NCBI GenBank assembly: GCA_946807835.1
Contig: OX327710.1
Coordinates: forward strand, 10,404,501-10,468,500
From: Ailanthus altissimus
Lineage: Eukaryota; Streptophyta; Magnoliopsida; Sapindales; Simaroubaceae
Direction of reading: 5' to 3'
Length of the DNA stretch: 64,000 nucleotides
Numbering within the stretch: the first letter of the stretch is position 1; the number at the start of each line of letters is the position of its first letter. Shown piece by piece: positions 20,451 through 33,291 of this stretch. Below the pieces are notes generated by a model. That model was not told the origin of the DNA and did not search any database. It saw nothing but the letters and a program-made list of their open reading frames with translations. The translations under genes were made by a program, and so were the position numbers.

Positions 20451-20795
20451 TTCTATAATTATGGGCCAAATACTGATAACTGTTCAAACTGGGCCTGTAC
20501 TGCAGATCAATTCTGTTCTAGGACAATTTTCACCATCTAAACACTCGAATTTCCAATGCTTTGTGAAATACAATATGTTATCCTATTGAGTCATCTCTGC
20601 ACAGGATTAAGAATCACCTCAATTGGATCTTTAGGTAGAAAGTTATGCCCATTGTACTGAACCTGCCACAAAACAGTTATAAGATAATTAAGTACAATAT
20701 TGTAAACATACTTAAGTTAAGAAAATTAAATACACTAGTAATACAAAACAATCATGTAAAACTCTTATTAAATGTGTAATTTCAAGTGTTCATCA

Positions 20796-20800
20796 CAAGG
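20796..20800. repeat. Target-site duplication CAAGG, right copy
   Basis: Matches 8783-8787 exactly. Confidence 0.85.
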
Positions 20801-21921
20801 CAAAGACAATTATTGCAATAATCCTTAAGCCAAGTTCAACCATAAGTAAAACCAAAGATACATCTACCTTATTGTAACTATTGCAATTTAAAGATTTCCT
20901 TTAAATTTACATTTAATGCTACCAAAATATACATTTTTTGCACGGTATTTTATGATATTTTATTACAATAATACAACAAGGAAGGTTTTTTGCAAGTTAT
21001 TTTGTATAGTTGTTGACATTTTCAAATAATGATATAATTTTATTCCATGTCTTTCAATAGTTTATTAGTTTTGGTTACAATGTTATTTGTTGACATATTT
21101 AATTCATGGTAAAATTACAATACAGTGTATGAATTCTATTTCTTTATAAATGATTTATACAATTTTATCTATTTTTTCATTTACCACTACAACAAACACA
21201 TTGACTCCTTGTAGTTAACCTTAGGCAATAGCCTATAATTATAACAATCAATATTACAATTGGTTGGATTGCATGATGAATTCTATTTTGGGTCTTCACA
21301 TTTCTTGTATAGATATTGGTACTAATCTTATCTTCGGTTTCAAATCTTGGTTAGTGGTCACCTTGCATTGATACAATGCTATTTAAAGAATGAGTAAATA
21401 TGTTTAAAACACTTGCATTAAGTTTCGATTGGATTGTTTTCTAGAATCTATAAAATGAGCACTATTTCCTAAACCCCTATAGTAAAGCATGTTAGAAATT
21501 TTTTATGATTGCAAAATGCCCACAAATGCTCTGAGGTTGCAATCATATTTCTTAAAGTTTTATCACCATGCGATTAATTTCATTAGGAAAAACTAATAGC
21601 TTTTATGCATGGATGCACTTCATTTGATTCTAAATGCCATATTTGATAATATTCACACTTACCTGTCATGTAACAAAATAGTAGTTTATCTGGTTCATAT
21701 TTGGACTCAGATATCTCTACAGAGGCCTTTTGATTGTATTGACACTAAAGATTCTTGAATTTTATCAAATTTCCATTCACTCTAGCTATTGCACCTTGCT
21801 TTTGTATTGTTATATCTATTATGTTTCGTTTTCCTGGATTTTGGGTGAATTTTCTTAGATTTTGGGTGCCCTTTTTTTAATAAATTTTAGGTGGTGTTTT
21901 TTTTCTTCTAGATTTTAGGTG
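20801..21921. other. Flank of the LOG element, no gene seen
   Basis: AT-rich DNA that was contiguous with 8782 before the insertion, so it is probably the outer part of the MULE or its flank. Near 21834-21920 a motif of the form GATTTTRGGTGRTGTTT recurs several times. Confidence 0.4.
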
Positions 21922-21926
21922 ATGTT

Positions 21927-24164
21927 TGTTACCGAGGGATCTAGTACATATGGGTGTAAGCATATGCAATTGTGTCTATTGCCTAAAATACACATCAAAT
22001 ATGAATTTAATGTAGCGAAAGCGTAAAATTACAATAAATAAAATATATTAATCACATTAACATATTAGTAGTATAGAGAACTCACCTCAACGTATAACAT
22101 TATATACGTAATTCTTCAGAGCCCGTATGGAGACCAACTCGTGTGCAGTTCTAGTCACCAACTTGGTAGGCTTGGTAAGCTAGAACAACAGTCCGATATT
22201 CAGCACTGGATTAATTCTTAATCTCCAAAATGGTTGGGTGTGTGTTTTTCATCATTTTCTCTAAAAGGATAAGAAATGGAGAATTTGAAGCAATTCACAA
22301 TTGTTCCAATTGAAACCATAGAGAAAAATGAAACAATTTTATTTTATTTTATTTTTTCTTTCTTCTTCCTCCGTTTCCCACTTCTTTCTCTCTTCGTTTC
22401 CTCCATTTTCGTTTCTTTCTATTTCTCTTTCTCAGCACCAGGAGAATGAAAATGAAACACTTTCATTTTTATTCCCATTTTATATCACACACAAAACACA
22501 CACTCTTTAATATTTCATCTCTCTCTCTTTCTTTATATATATATATAATATATTAAAAAAATAATATATTATATAATATAAATAATAATAATGGGTGCCA
22601 ACTATTTGGACCTAAATAAAATATTAATATATATAATATCATGTAATAAAATATTATATGATATAATATAATAATATAAGATAATAATTTGTATAAATAT
22701 ATTATAATGATAGATATTTTGATTATTTAACTATTAAATAATCAAAGTGTAAAATGACCATTTTACCCCTCGTGAATAGTTACTAAGTCTACCCTTAATG
22801 GGTCCCACTAAATTTCACACTTGGTTAAACTCAACCGAGGATCCACAATGCGTCACGCGTCATTATACAACTAATAAATAATAATTATTGACTAATTATT
22901 ATATTTAACACTTAAATATAAATAAGCACGCATTTTCATGGTTGTGCTGAATATTGCTGGATTAAACACTTTAATTCAGCACGCTACCCCAGTACACAAT
23001 GAATACACTCTATATCGCATGACTCCCTAGGTTCTATGCTCAATTCTTCAAATGAAACTATTCCATGAATCCGTGAGCAATGCCTCCCACACACATCATA
23101 GTATACAATCAGCGCGTTAAACCATGCAAGTTGAGGTTATAATACATACATATAGTCTTTCCGTCATGATATCCTGGATATGCGGGGATATAGATTATCA
23201 CTTTCAAATCTCCTAGTACTCATCTATGTCTTTATCTCCAGACTTATGTCTCACTAAACAATATACGCAAACTCTTTTGCTATATTATTCCACCTTAGCG
23301 GAACTCTTTCCCGGGATTTATGCTTGTGGCCACAAAAATTTTTTAGATACAATCTCAAAGTATATGGATATTTAACTCTCTATGCGAGCTGACGAATCCC
23401 ACATCTGTACACACTAGACTTCATAAGTATCGGACCATACCCAGCGATACTCAGCGGTCACACCATGAAAGGTCTGTGACATGCGTGAAACCAAAGTATA
23501 GTGGATGACTTACAAGCCCACTGTGGCACTCAGATCAAAGGACCACGTATACTGCTCAACTCGAGAAGACCCTCCGTTGATGGTTTACATAGTGTTTATC
23601 GAAGGCCCTTGTGAGTCTGTCCAATATCTAGTCCTAACTGGATATCCATATGTCAATATAAGCTCCAAGATCACGGTCGGCTAGGAACAACCACCTATAC
23701 CTTATAGGTACGACATATATTGATCTATATATAAAGGTATCCACCGACAGACCCGTATCGGTAGGAATAGATCATGGACAATTATTCGAGAACATACTTA
23801 CATAACTAGCATTTCTTGGCACCCAATTGCAACTCTTGCAACTATACAATTACTAGTATATTCCGAGGTCTATGTCCCATTACAGACAAGGCTTCAACTC
23901 TTGGATTTTCACTGAGTATTATAACCAGCTAACACTTGACTGTGCTAACATTTAGCATTTATATCTCTCAGCGTGGCTAACTATAAGCCCTGATCTAAAC
24001 TCTTTTAGATCTAATCTGAACTCCTTCAGATCGTACAATGCCTGTAATGTTACATTGCATAGTACCATATAAATGGGTATTAGCGATTTAATGAGAATGT
24101 ACACTTGTATAAATACACAAGTATATGTACATTCAGGGATGACATGTAATCATCGACCTTAACA
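21927..24164 (-). repeat. Solo LTR, 2238 bp, Copia-like family
   Basis: TGTTACCG..CTTAACA with an exact duplication ATGTT at 21922-21926 and 24165-24169. Much of its right half is a diverged relative of the Copia LTR at 4611-6389, so it probably belongs to that family. It interrupts a run of GATTTTRGGTG repeats that continues on the other side (24237-24310). The frame at 22328-22510 is low-complexity. Confidence 0.75.
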
Positions 24165-24169
24165 ATGTT

Positions 24170-25349
24170 TACTTGGAATTTAAGTGCCATTATATTTGAT
24201 TTTAGATGCTTGGAATTTATGTGATGTTTTCTTCAATTTCAGGTGGTTTTTGTTTTTTGGATTTTGGGTGTTGTTTTGATAGATTTTGAGTGTTGTTTTG
24301 ATAGATTTTGAGTACTATTCTTAAACTGATAGATGTGCTTTGTGATGTGATAAAAATTTGATAGGTTTCATATGGTAAAATTGGGATGTTGTGTTCAACT
24401 TGATGGTTAGGCTGTTTTTTCTGCAATTTTCTTGATTTTGCAATTTATATTTACTGAGTTTAAAGATAAAAATCACTGAAATATAATGACTATTTTTTGT
24501 GGAATTTTTGTTGGAAAATTTCCTTGTTTTCAAGCTTGAATTAGTTTAAATGGAGATGAAATGGTTGAGGAGAATAAATGGAGATGAATTGGTTTAAATC
24601 TCATTTAAAGTAATCTGCATTTATAAAGACAGAACCAACGTTACAAACAACTACTAAAAATGATAACTAATTAAGAGCATTTCGATGATTTCCTTAACAA
24701 TTGAAAAGTCAAAAAGGGGCATATATTGAATGAATATCCCTTTTAAGAGTTTATGGGTAAAATGGTTATTTCATTCAACACCAACAGTAAATAGACAAGC
24801 ACAAATCTATTTAATTTAATATAAGGGCATTTTGGTACATTATTGATTTTTGACTAGTAAACCGTTAATTTAAATGATTTCCATCATCTAACAAGGGTTT
24901 TTATATCCCTTTTGAAACTTCGAGAGTCTTTCAGTCTCTTTTGTCAAACTTCGAAGGTTTGTGTGTCATTTACCCTAAGATATATGTTTATGCCACAAAT
25001 GCTGGTGCACATTATTTTAGCTTCACATGCACGCACCTTAGAAGCGTGTAGTAGTACTATTTTCAATTGAAATTTTTTTTTTTAAGATTCTTCTCAGTTG
25101 TAATTAAAATGTTAATACATTAACACTTATATATATTTCCCACTACCACTAGTAAAATCATAAAAAGTTCTATTAAAAGACGATTTTCTCTTAATAAAAT
25201 TTGTGCAAAATTGCTATCGAGAATTAGTTTAAAATGATTGAAATGACATTAAAGTATATAAGTTATAGCAAGAGGTTTAGTAAGCACATTTCTTTATCTA
25301 CCCAAAAGATTAGTTTGAAACTAAAACGTCCAGTTAAAAAATGTTATTT
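24170..25349. other. Intergenic, short tandem repeat at 24254-24310
   Basis: Starts with three imperfect 22-bp units (ATTTTGGGTGTTGTTTTGAT type). The rest is AT-rich with no coding signal. Confidence 0.5.
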
Positions 25350-25354
25350 AACCT
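25350..25354. repeat. Target-site duplication AACCT of the Tat element, left copy
   Basis: Matched exactly at 47310-47314, 22 kb away. Confidence 0.75.
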
Positions 25355-26146
25355 TGTTCCACCTCAACCCCAAGGGCCTAGAAGGCAAAACTCAAGGCAG
25401 GCCCAGAAACAATGGCCAATGGGCCTAAACCCGACAGCAACAAAATCGGTTTGGATGCGAAGAATCTGGTCGGCTAAATAATAAAACTTGTTCGGCATAT
25501 GCTGACTCTATTACAACTACGGAGGAGTAGGTACCAACCCAGGGCCAACTAACACAAGCCTCACTTAAACCAAAAACACTGATGGAGACGAACCCGAGGA
25601 ATATGCTTGACACATTAAAAGTGACATTTGACAGAGGGTATGAATGAAGACAGAAAATCTATGGAAGGATATTTGGTGAATGTCAGGGGAACAATACGAA
25701 AGTATCTGGCGTATGTCAGAAGTACAACAGAGAATATCTGGTGTAAGACAAAAATACTATAGGAAAAAGCCCAAAAGAGTCCCTAAAAGGCCATCACTAT
25801 ATAAGAAAAAAGAGGAAACACGACGCAGGATGATAAAAAATTTTCAGAAAAGAAAAAATGAGAAGATTTTACTCCTTAACCTGTCATATTTCATTTATCG
25901 AGAGAAAAAAAATCCTTTTTTTTTCTTACTTAAGTATCATAGCGGCTTCGCTGGAACCCACCCCGGTGAGACCTTCTTTGAGCTTGTATGTGTGTCGTTA
26001 TTGCAAGCCTCACTTCTATAGTTCATGAGAAATAGGGAATCCAATCCTGTATCCACTGATCTAGTTCAGATGAAACTGGAAGTTTGATTCCCCTTTCAAA
26101 AACTTTAAGGCTCATTGGTTAGGGGAACCACTTCTTCAAGTCAATA
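25355..26146 (+). repeat. 5' LTR of the Tat element
   Basis: 792 bp, TGTTCC at the start. It aligns with 46533-47309 along its full length but with many substitutions, so the element is old. The last bases AATA correspond to AACA in the other LTR, one C-to-T change in the terminal CA. Frames in it are chance. Confidence 0.85.
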
Positions 26147-26151
26147 GTTTT

Positions 26152-26169
26152 TGGCGCTATCTGTGGGAA
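26152..26169 (+). other. Primer binding site of the Tat element
   Basis: TGGCGCTATCTGTGGGAA, five bases after the LTR, begins with the TGG shared by tRNA 3' ends. I do not assign the tRNA. Confidence 0.6.
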
Positions 26170-26208
26170 TCAAACAAAAAGCTTTATCGGGAGAAGCGAC
26201 GTGCCGAA

Positions 26209-26865
26209 ATGGTTGAACGATCATCTGTCAGCAAAAATTACATTGTCGGAGAGCGAAACCTAAACCAACCTCTCCCTCGAACAGATAACTCTCTGCACCC
26301 TAAAATAACGACAAAGTTGAGAACCCTGAGGGAGGAAATGGAGGAACTAAGACAACTTATGACTGAGTTAATTAGGGACAAGCGATTGAGAGCAGGAAAT
26401 CGTGGAAAGGAATCTCAGGAAGAGATTCAAAGATAGATGAAGCAAAGGGAAAGATCGGAGACTCTACACAATTTAACTGGGACAAATAGGCTAAGTTAGG
26501 CGACCCCAAAAAGGGGAAAGACGGAGCCAGAAGAGTCAGAGCAGTCAGCGAAGAGAGAGCCGCCAACAGAGCCGCGAAAGCATCAACGAAGAGAACTGGA
26601 CCTTGAGAGCAAGGTCTGTAGTTTGGAAGGAAAATTGGAAAGCGTCTTGGCCGGAAGGAGGGAGAATGACCAGCCTCTTGAGAAGGGGACAAAAAAGGAG
26701 AGAAGGTCATTGCTAACGGACAAGGTGAGAGATATGGAGCTCCTAGGCGGGTTTCGACTCCCAAATTTGCCCACCTACAAAGAGGTCGTTGACTCTAACC
26801 ATTACGTAGATTAGGTTACCGACCTATTATCCATAGCAGGACTGAGGTAGGACTAAATGTGCTAG
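26209..26865 (+). pseudogene. Tat gag, N-terminal part
   Basis: A frame from ATG 26209 (MVERSSVSKNYIVGER) runs into charged, coiled-coil-like sequence and, after stops, reaches ELLGGFRLPNLPTYKEVVDS, the segment that precedes the gag core in Tat elements. It is cut at 26866 by a solo LTR and continues at 28181. Confidence 0.65.
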
Positions 26866-28180
26866 TGATAGGGGCCTAAAACCATTAATATAATTTATAC
26901 CCAACTTTCGTATTTTACTCCAAATCATAAATATTTGGCTATTTAATTGTGGTTTTTGATCATAAATAGATGCACTATGGAAAATGTGACGTATAAGAAC
27001 AAACGGGAGGTGAATCGAATGTGAAACGAAGAAGTTATGCTCAAAATACGAAAGAGGCATCAGGCCAGCGACTGAGCGCCGCGGCGCTCGTTATGGTAAA
27101 TAGTATCTGGGAATAGCATTTGCTACCGTACCTATGAACAGTATTTTTGCTACAATAACTCGTAAATAGTATTTTGAAGACAAAAACCTATAAATAGAAG
27201 GCCAAAAACCCTAAGAGGAAGGAGAAGAGAAAAAGAGAGAAAATAGAGAAAAACTAAGAGAGATAATTCACAACACAAGATCAAAGATCAAAGCCAAAGA
27301 TTGAAGAACCAAGATCAAGATTCAAGCTTCAAGTTAAGATTGAGGGAGAAGCACATCAAAGAGTCACTTTGATTAGTTTTTCTTCTCTTATTTTTATCAT
27401 TATATTCTTTTTCTTGTTGATCTTTATGAATTGGTTTGATACTTTTGGATTTGTGATGGATTAATTTGTTCATCTAGGGTTAGACTATGTGAACTTAGTA
27501 TGGATTTAGATTGTGTTAATTTTTAGTTTATGAACTTGATACATTCAATTGATTCATTCTATTTTGTGTTTAATGCTTTCATTATACCTGATCAATATTA
27601 TGAATGATTGAGGAACCATGATGAACTCGACGGATGGATTCATGTGTTTCGCCTAGGATAGTTTGATGCATGATCATAGGGTAACAACTATGAGTTCCAT
27701 CTAGGATAGACATATACCTAGGTGGTATGTATGGTATAATTCAGACTTGATCTTAATGAATTACATTCTGATTTGATTACCATAGACATATAGGTGATTG
27801 TGAGAATGCGTAATACAGTCACTTGACCATCAACAGAGGCTTGTGATGAGATTAATGTCTAAGCCAATCAATTGGTATTAAGGAATTAACTAAGTGGTTA
27901 ATGAATTCAATGAAATACTAGGGGACGAGTCAAAATCCTAGATTATCTTTATTTGTGAATTCTACTATTTACTTTTGTTTAGTTAATTGATAGACTTAGA
28001 TTAGTTAAATAAATTTCAGATTATGATTTTTTGAATAAAAGTTAAGTAGGCATAATTTTAGTACTTGATTTATAGAATTAGATTGTATAGTTCCTGTGGG
28101 ATCGATATCTAGACTTAAAATCCTATATTACTTGATATGATAGCGTGCACTTGTACTTAGCTACTATAACATACCAATCA
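26866..28180 (+). repeat. Solo Athila-type LTR (copy B, 1315 bp) in Tat gag
   Basis: TGATAGGGGCC..ACCAATCA, full-length member of the family of copies A, C and D. The flanking pentamers are GCTAG (26861-26865) and GCCGG (28181-28185); they differ by C-to-T and G-to-A at one CpG, as expected when a methylated duplication decays. Removing LTR and duplication restores the gag reading across the junction. Confidence 0.85.
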
Positions 28181-28980
28181 GCCGGCTCTTCCACATGAAC
28201 TTGGAAGGACTAGCGTTACTCTGGTACAGGGGGCTAAAATAGTGCAACATTGCCTCCTATAATGAGCTGACCAAAAAATTCGCCCATCATTTTCAGGGTT
28301 CATGCGAAGTAGCTAGGGATCCAGAATAGCTGAAGTAGATTAGACAAGGTCAGGAGGAGAGCCTAAGGGACTACGTTCGGAGGTTCCACAAGGAAGTGAT
28401 AGCGCTGGGGGCATTCGACCAACCTATCGCCCTAGACGCCGTAAAGGTAGGGCTATGACTGAACCTTTTGTAGTTTCACTTGGCAGAAGGTAGTACCGCC
28501 CTCCACAGGGAAGAAATTTTGCAAGTTGGCACTATGCGCCAGATGACAGAAGAAACAACGTTCCAAACAACAGACCTCGAGAACAAGGGGAAGGGTCAAA
28601 CTGTTTCCCAATAGATGGCCCTCCGGAGGCACCTTAGAATTTGAGAAACAACGAACCACTAGGTATAGGAAAATGAGTGGCACGAGTTAAGGATTTTGTC
28701 TCTTTGGTCGTGCCACTCGAAGATGTCTACAAGACTATCTGGGATAAGGGATTGTTACAGAAGAATTTCAAAGAGAAGGGAGAGGAACGGCGAATTGATC
28801 CTAAAAAATGATGGGACATGCACAAGGGTCCTGGGCACACAATCAGAGAGTGCATCGAGCTAAGAAAATAGGTCGACCACCTGATGAGGAATGGGTATCT
28901 GAAAGAATTCTGAGAAAACTAGAAGACAATGGCCACCAGCCTGATTGATACGTCGAACCCTAACTCTTTGGCAATTATTT
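28181..28980 (+). pseudogene. Tat gag, core and C-terminal part
   Basis: The plus strand reads LEGLALLWYRGL, then SYNELTKKFAHHFQGSCEVA and QGQEESLRDYVRRFHKEV, the classic Tat/Retand gag core, with several stops. A possible knuckle relic follows near 28800-28860. Confidence 0.75.
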
Positions 28981-29060
28981 TATGGGGACCCACGCTAGCG
29001 GGAGACTTGAATACGCAACGGAAGAACTACTCCAAGTACTCAATGGTGGCACATTAAGTC

Positions 29061-29540
29061 ATGTGCAACACCCCTTTAGCCATGAAGCTGAGGCTACCGC
29101 AAGAAGTGGCGATTATGTTCACGGAGGAAGATGCTCAAGGGGTCATTTACCCCCACGATGACGCACTCATAATCAAAGTAGTGGTAGCAGGAGAAAGAAT
29201 AAACAGGGTATTCGTCAACCCGGGCAGCTCGGTTGACATAATTTTCAAAGAAACCCTAGATGATCTGAAAATCAAGAATCTCCACATAGGAGAAATCCAA
29301 ACGGCGCTACAAGGATTCAGGAAAAGCTGTGTGATGCCAGTCAGAGTGGTAACCCTCCCCTTTGCCATCGGACGAAGGCCTTATGAGAAGACAATGATAA
29401 CCAGGTTCATGGTGGTAGACTGCCCATTCCTGTATAAAGTCCTCATTGGGCGACCATTCATGGTGAATACTAATGTAACTTTGTCCATCCATTACTTGAA
29501 GCTAAATTTCCCCACGGGAGAAGGGATTGGGGTTGCGTAG
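29061..29540 (+). pseudogene. Tat aspartic protease relic
   Basis: A 159-aa frame with the retropepsin fold pattern: VVAGERINRVFVNPGSSVDI, the flap region and VLIGRPFM near the end. The active-site Asp of the D-x-G-S box is replaced (V-N-P-G-S-S), so it would be inactive even if made. Confidence 0.75.
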
Positions 29541-29702
29541 GAAGATCAAAAAGTAGCAAGGAGCTGTTACACAGTCACTGCAAAAAGGGCATTTTATATT
29601 TTCACCATCGATCCAAGAGATGGAATCCTCGAATCCTAAAAGCCAGGGGAAAAGATTATAGAACTTCAGGTCAGGGTCGGGGAACCAAGGAAGGCGATCA
29701 GG

Positions 29703-30760
29703 ATGGGGACCCGGTTGGGGCCAGGAGTCGAGCAAGAGTTGACCCGCTTAATTCGGGAGTTCTTGGACATCTTTGCTTGGTCTTACTGGGACATGCCTGG
29801 AATTGACCCAACGCTGGCAGCCCACAAGTTGACTGTCTGCCCCACGTCTCGACTGGTAAAGCAAAAAGGAAGAATCTTTAATCAGGAGTAGAACAGAGCT
29901 ATAGCGAAAAATGTGGAAAAACTGCTGGCGGCCCAATTTATTAGGGAGGTCCATTATCCGGAATGGTTGTCCAACGTGGTAATGGTAAAAAAGACAAGTG
30001 AAAAGTGAAAGATGTGTGTTGACTTCACTGATCTGAACAAGGCGTGCCCCAAAGACAACTTCTCACTCCCTAAGATCGACCAACTAGTGGACGCAACGGC
30101 AGGGCACGAGTTACTGAGTTTTATGGACGCCTTTTTTTTACTATAATTAGATCATGATGTTCCCCTCCCCCCCGATCAAGAAAAAATATCCTTAATCACC
30201 CATTAATGGACTATTGTTACCGACTGAGATCGTTCGGATTGAAAAATGCAGAAGCCACCTATCAAAGGTTAGTAAACAAGCTTTTCAGAAGACTGATTGA
30301 TAGAAATATAAAAGTATACGTGGATGAGATGATAGCTAAGTCAGTAAAAGTGGCTGACCACGTGGCCAACCTCAGGGAAGCCTTCATGGTATTAAGAGAG
30401 AACGGAATGAAGCTGAACTCTGAGAAGTGCGTCTTTAGAGTAAAATTCAAAAAATGCTTAGGCTTTATGGTGAGTCAACAGGGAATAGAGGCCAATCCAA
30501 ATAAAGGTTGAGCTATTTTAGAAATGAAATCCCCAAGTATAGTGAAGGAGATCCAGCAGCTAACTGGTAGAATTGCGGCACTAAACATATTCATCTCCAA
30601 GGCCACCGATAAATGCTTCACCTTTTTTCAAGCCATCAAGAAAAGGGAGAAGGATCTATGGACCGGAGAATGCAAGCAAGCCTTTCAATAGCTGAAGACC
30701 TACCTCTTCGAACCTGGCAATACCAATACAAGGAGAACTATTGGTAGTATATCTAGGAGT
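29703..30760 (+). pseudogene. Tat reverse transcriptase relic
   Basis: It begins DIFAWSYWDMPGIDP, the usual entry to Tat RT, continues through TDLNKACPKD-like sequence, YRLRSFGLKNAEATYQRLVN and the catalytic box KVYVDEMIAKS, in which the second catalytic Asp is Glu. Several stops and shifts. Confidence 0.8.
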
Positions 30761-30799
30761 TTCAAAATCGGCGATCAGTTCAGTCTTCGCAAAGAACAA

Positions 30800-31490
30800 T
30801 GGTGGATACAATGACCAATGTACTATACACATAGGCCCTCATCGGGGCAAAAACCCGATATCCTCCCCCTGAAAAACTGGCTTTTGTGCTAATCATGATT
30901 GAGAGGAAGCTGCGACCCTATTTTCGAGCGCATACCATCGTGGTGATAACCAACCAATCACTCAGACAAATCTTGTATAAGCAAGACCTCTCGAGCTGAT
31001 TGGTCAAATGGTCCATAGAGTTGAGCGAAATCGACATTCGTTATGAACTGCCATTAAAGGGTAGGCCTTGGCCGATTTCATGGCTAAAAGTACCTATGAG
31101 ACAGCCACCGGTTAGGAAGTCCTCGAGACAAACTCAGAAGCATGAGTTCTTTACATCAACAGGGCATCTAACTTGCACGGAAGTGAGGTGGGGATCGTCC
31201 TCATTAGCCCTAAGAGAGAAGAGATCAGGTACGCTATTGACTTCAATTTCAAAGCTTCGAACAACGAGGCAGAATATGAAGCTCTCCTAGCTGGGTTAAG
31301 AGTGGCTCAAGTGTTAGCCGCTAAGGTAGTGCTAGTCAAGAGCAATTCTCAATTAGTGGTAAACCAGGTCAATAGCGAGTTCAATGCAAAAGAGGAAAGG
31401 ATGGCCGCCTACCTCGCGAAGGTACGAAAGTTGACCAGACAATTTAGGGAGATAAAAATAGAGCTGATCCTGAGAAACAAGAACCATTAA
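30800..31490 (+). pseudogene. Tat RNase H region, including the second (archaeal-type) RNase H
   Basis: After a poorly preserved first RNase H, residues from 31173 read SEVGIVLISPKREEIRYAID, NNEAEYEALLAGLRVA and SNSQLVVNQV, the pattern of the extra RNase H found in Tat elements. The Glu is kept; two Asp positions are changed (for example SNSQ for SDSQ). Confidence 0.7.
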
Positions 31491-31619
31491 GTGGATGTCA
31501 TTGCTCGAATGGCCTCGACAGAAGATGCCAGTATCTCTAGTATGGTACCCGTGGAATTCTTGTCAAAACCAAGCGCTTAAGAAGGCGAGTAGATCGCATA
31601 AATAAAATCAACACCGAGT

Positions 31620-32802
31620 TGGATGAACCCTATCAAAGACTACATCTTGAACGGAATAATTTCGGGAGACAAAAAGGAAGCCCGAAGAATTAAATACCAG
31701 GCTGCGAGATACTCGGTGATCGAGGTGGTATTGTACTGGAAGGGTTTCTCTCACTCTTACATGAGGTGCCTGAACCTCATAGAGGCAGAGCAGCTTTTAA
31801 TGAAAATCCATGAAGAAGTATACGGCAATCATTCAGGGAAGGAAGCTTTAGCCCATAAAGTCTTCCAAATTGGTTATTATTGGCCCATGGTCTTTCATGA
31901 CGCTAAACACCTTGTTCAGCGCTGCGACGCATGTTAGAAATTTACAGACAAGATTCAAGCACCCGCAAAAGAGCTAACCACAATAAGCGGGCCATGACTA
32001 TTCCCCAAGTAGGGGCTCGACTTGATCGGACTATTTCACAAAGTAGATCGAGGCCGAGCTACTATCAAAGATCACGGAGAAGAATATTCGTGATTCTATA
32101 TGGAGAAACATGATATGTCAGTACGGTATTCCCCACTCCATCATCACCGAGCACGGAAAATGGTTTGACAATAACAGCTTTAAGCAATTCTGTGAGCAAT
32201 TAAGAGTAAGACTATTTTTCGCCTCCTCAACGCACCCTAAAATCAACGGTCATGTCGAATCCTCCAATAAGTTAATCAAAAAGCTGCTCAAGAAGAAGCT
32301 GATGAAAAGAAAGAGACTATGGATAGAAGAGCTACTAGAAGTACTATAGGTGCTCCGAACGACTAATAAGACAGCCACTGGCGAGATGTCCTTCTCCTTA
32401 GCCTTCGGAAGCAAAGCGGTGATCCCCGCGCAGATTGGAACCCTAACCCACCGGGTACTAAAATTCTCCAAAACAATCAACAATGACCTGATGAAAGGAG
32501 GGTTGGACTTGATCGAATAGATTCGGGACTAGGTCCAGATCCAAGCAGCAGCTTACTAGCAAAACGTGGCCAGGTACTACAACAAAAAGGTCAGGGCTCG
32601 AAGTTTCAAAGATGGAGGCCTGGTGCTACGTAGGGTGGTGATCAACACCAAGAACCCCGTAGACAGAGTCCTGGGTCCCATTTGAAAAAAGCCGTATAAG
32701 ATTCTCAGGCGTGTAGGAGGGGCATATGAACTCAAAGGAATAGACGGGCGAGTCGTCAGGAAACCATGGAACGCCAAACTACTAAGAAAATACTATCTCT
32801 GA
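31620..32802 (+). pseudogene. Tat integrase relic
   Basis: Zinc-binding region (HEEVYGNHSGKEAL ... QRCDAC), a damaged core (IITEHGKWF where SDNG is normal, and HVESSNKLIKKLL with the Glu), and a C-terminal tail ending LKGIDGRVVRKPWNAKLLRKYYL at the stop at 32800. Stops split it into several frames. Confidence 0.75.
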
Positions 32803-33047
32803 AGCTTTTGTTTGTAACCCCTCCCTGTATGAACATCATATTCAAATGAGCCCTTGTTTATTTTCTTTTTGTTGCATGGACATTCACGATGAGCAAATTG
32901 ATCGGAACACGGAATGAGCTGCCAAAGCAGGCGTACTCAAATTATTTGACAAACGGTTTTGCATCGAACCACCTAAAATAGCATGTCGCGTCCCATATCA
33001 GGATCCACGCGATGCCATCATCACAAAGACAACAAGGCATCACCGTG

Positions 33048-33291
33048 TCTCAAGGAATACTCACCGTCACCGGTTCGACGCTAACAGAGCTATTCACCGT
33101 GATTGGTTCTACCTTTGCTTTATTTTCACCATCACCGTCTCGACGCTCCATAGCAATTCGCCGTGATCGGTTCGACCTTCGCTTTATTTTCACCGTCACT
33201 AGCTCAACGCGTGTGGAGCAATTCACCATGATCGGTTCAACCTTTGCTTTATTTTCAACATCACCGACTCGACGCTCACAGAGCGATTCGC
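33048..33291 (+). repeat. 65-bp tandem repeats in the Tat 3' region, left part
   Basis: About four units of 64-65 bp with core CGTGATCGGTTCGACCTTCG and TTTATTTTCACCGTCACCG. They continue at 42125-42290 and were one array before the inner element landed. Variable tandem repeats after pol are common in Tat elements. Confidence 0.8.
33287..33291. repeat. Target-site duplication TTCGC, left copy
   Basis: Exactly matched at 42125-42129. Confidence 0.85.

Larger units (their letters stand above)
8788..20795 (-). mobile_element. Athila-lineage Gypsy retrotransposon carrying LOG and a Cys-rich protein
   Basis: This is a complete 12,008-bp element on the minus strand: 5' LTR 19358-20795, tRNA-Asp type PBS 19334-19351, leader with repeated hairpins, gag-pro-RT-RNase H-integrase (18804 to about 13371), accessory gene 1 (13155 to 12607), LOG (12249 to 11596), an internal G-run, a terminal polypurine tract 10226-10240 and 3' LTR 8788-10225. 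The CAAGG duplication flanks it. Both LTRs are 1438 bp with no indel and about 24 substitutions (98.3% identity by hand count). The gag motifs, DLGAS protease, tRNA-Asp PBS and long 3' region fit the Athila branch. Where other Athila elements have an env-like frame, this one has two accessory genes. Confidence 0.93.
19358..20795 (-). repeat. 5' LTR of the LOG element
   Basis: 1438 bp, same length as the 3' copy, about 24 substitutions and no indels. The sense TATA box TATAAATA is at 20220-20227, so transcription would start near 20190. Paired ATACGTAT palindromes lie at 20432-20439 and 20443-20450 in U3. Confidence 0.93.

Noticed and set aside
26372..26764. 130-aa minus-strand frame
   Set aside because: Shadow of the Tat gag relic.
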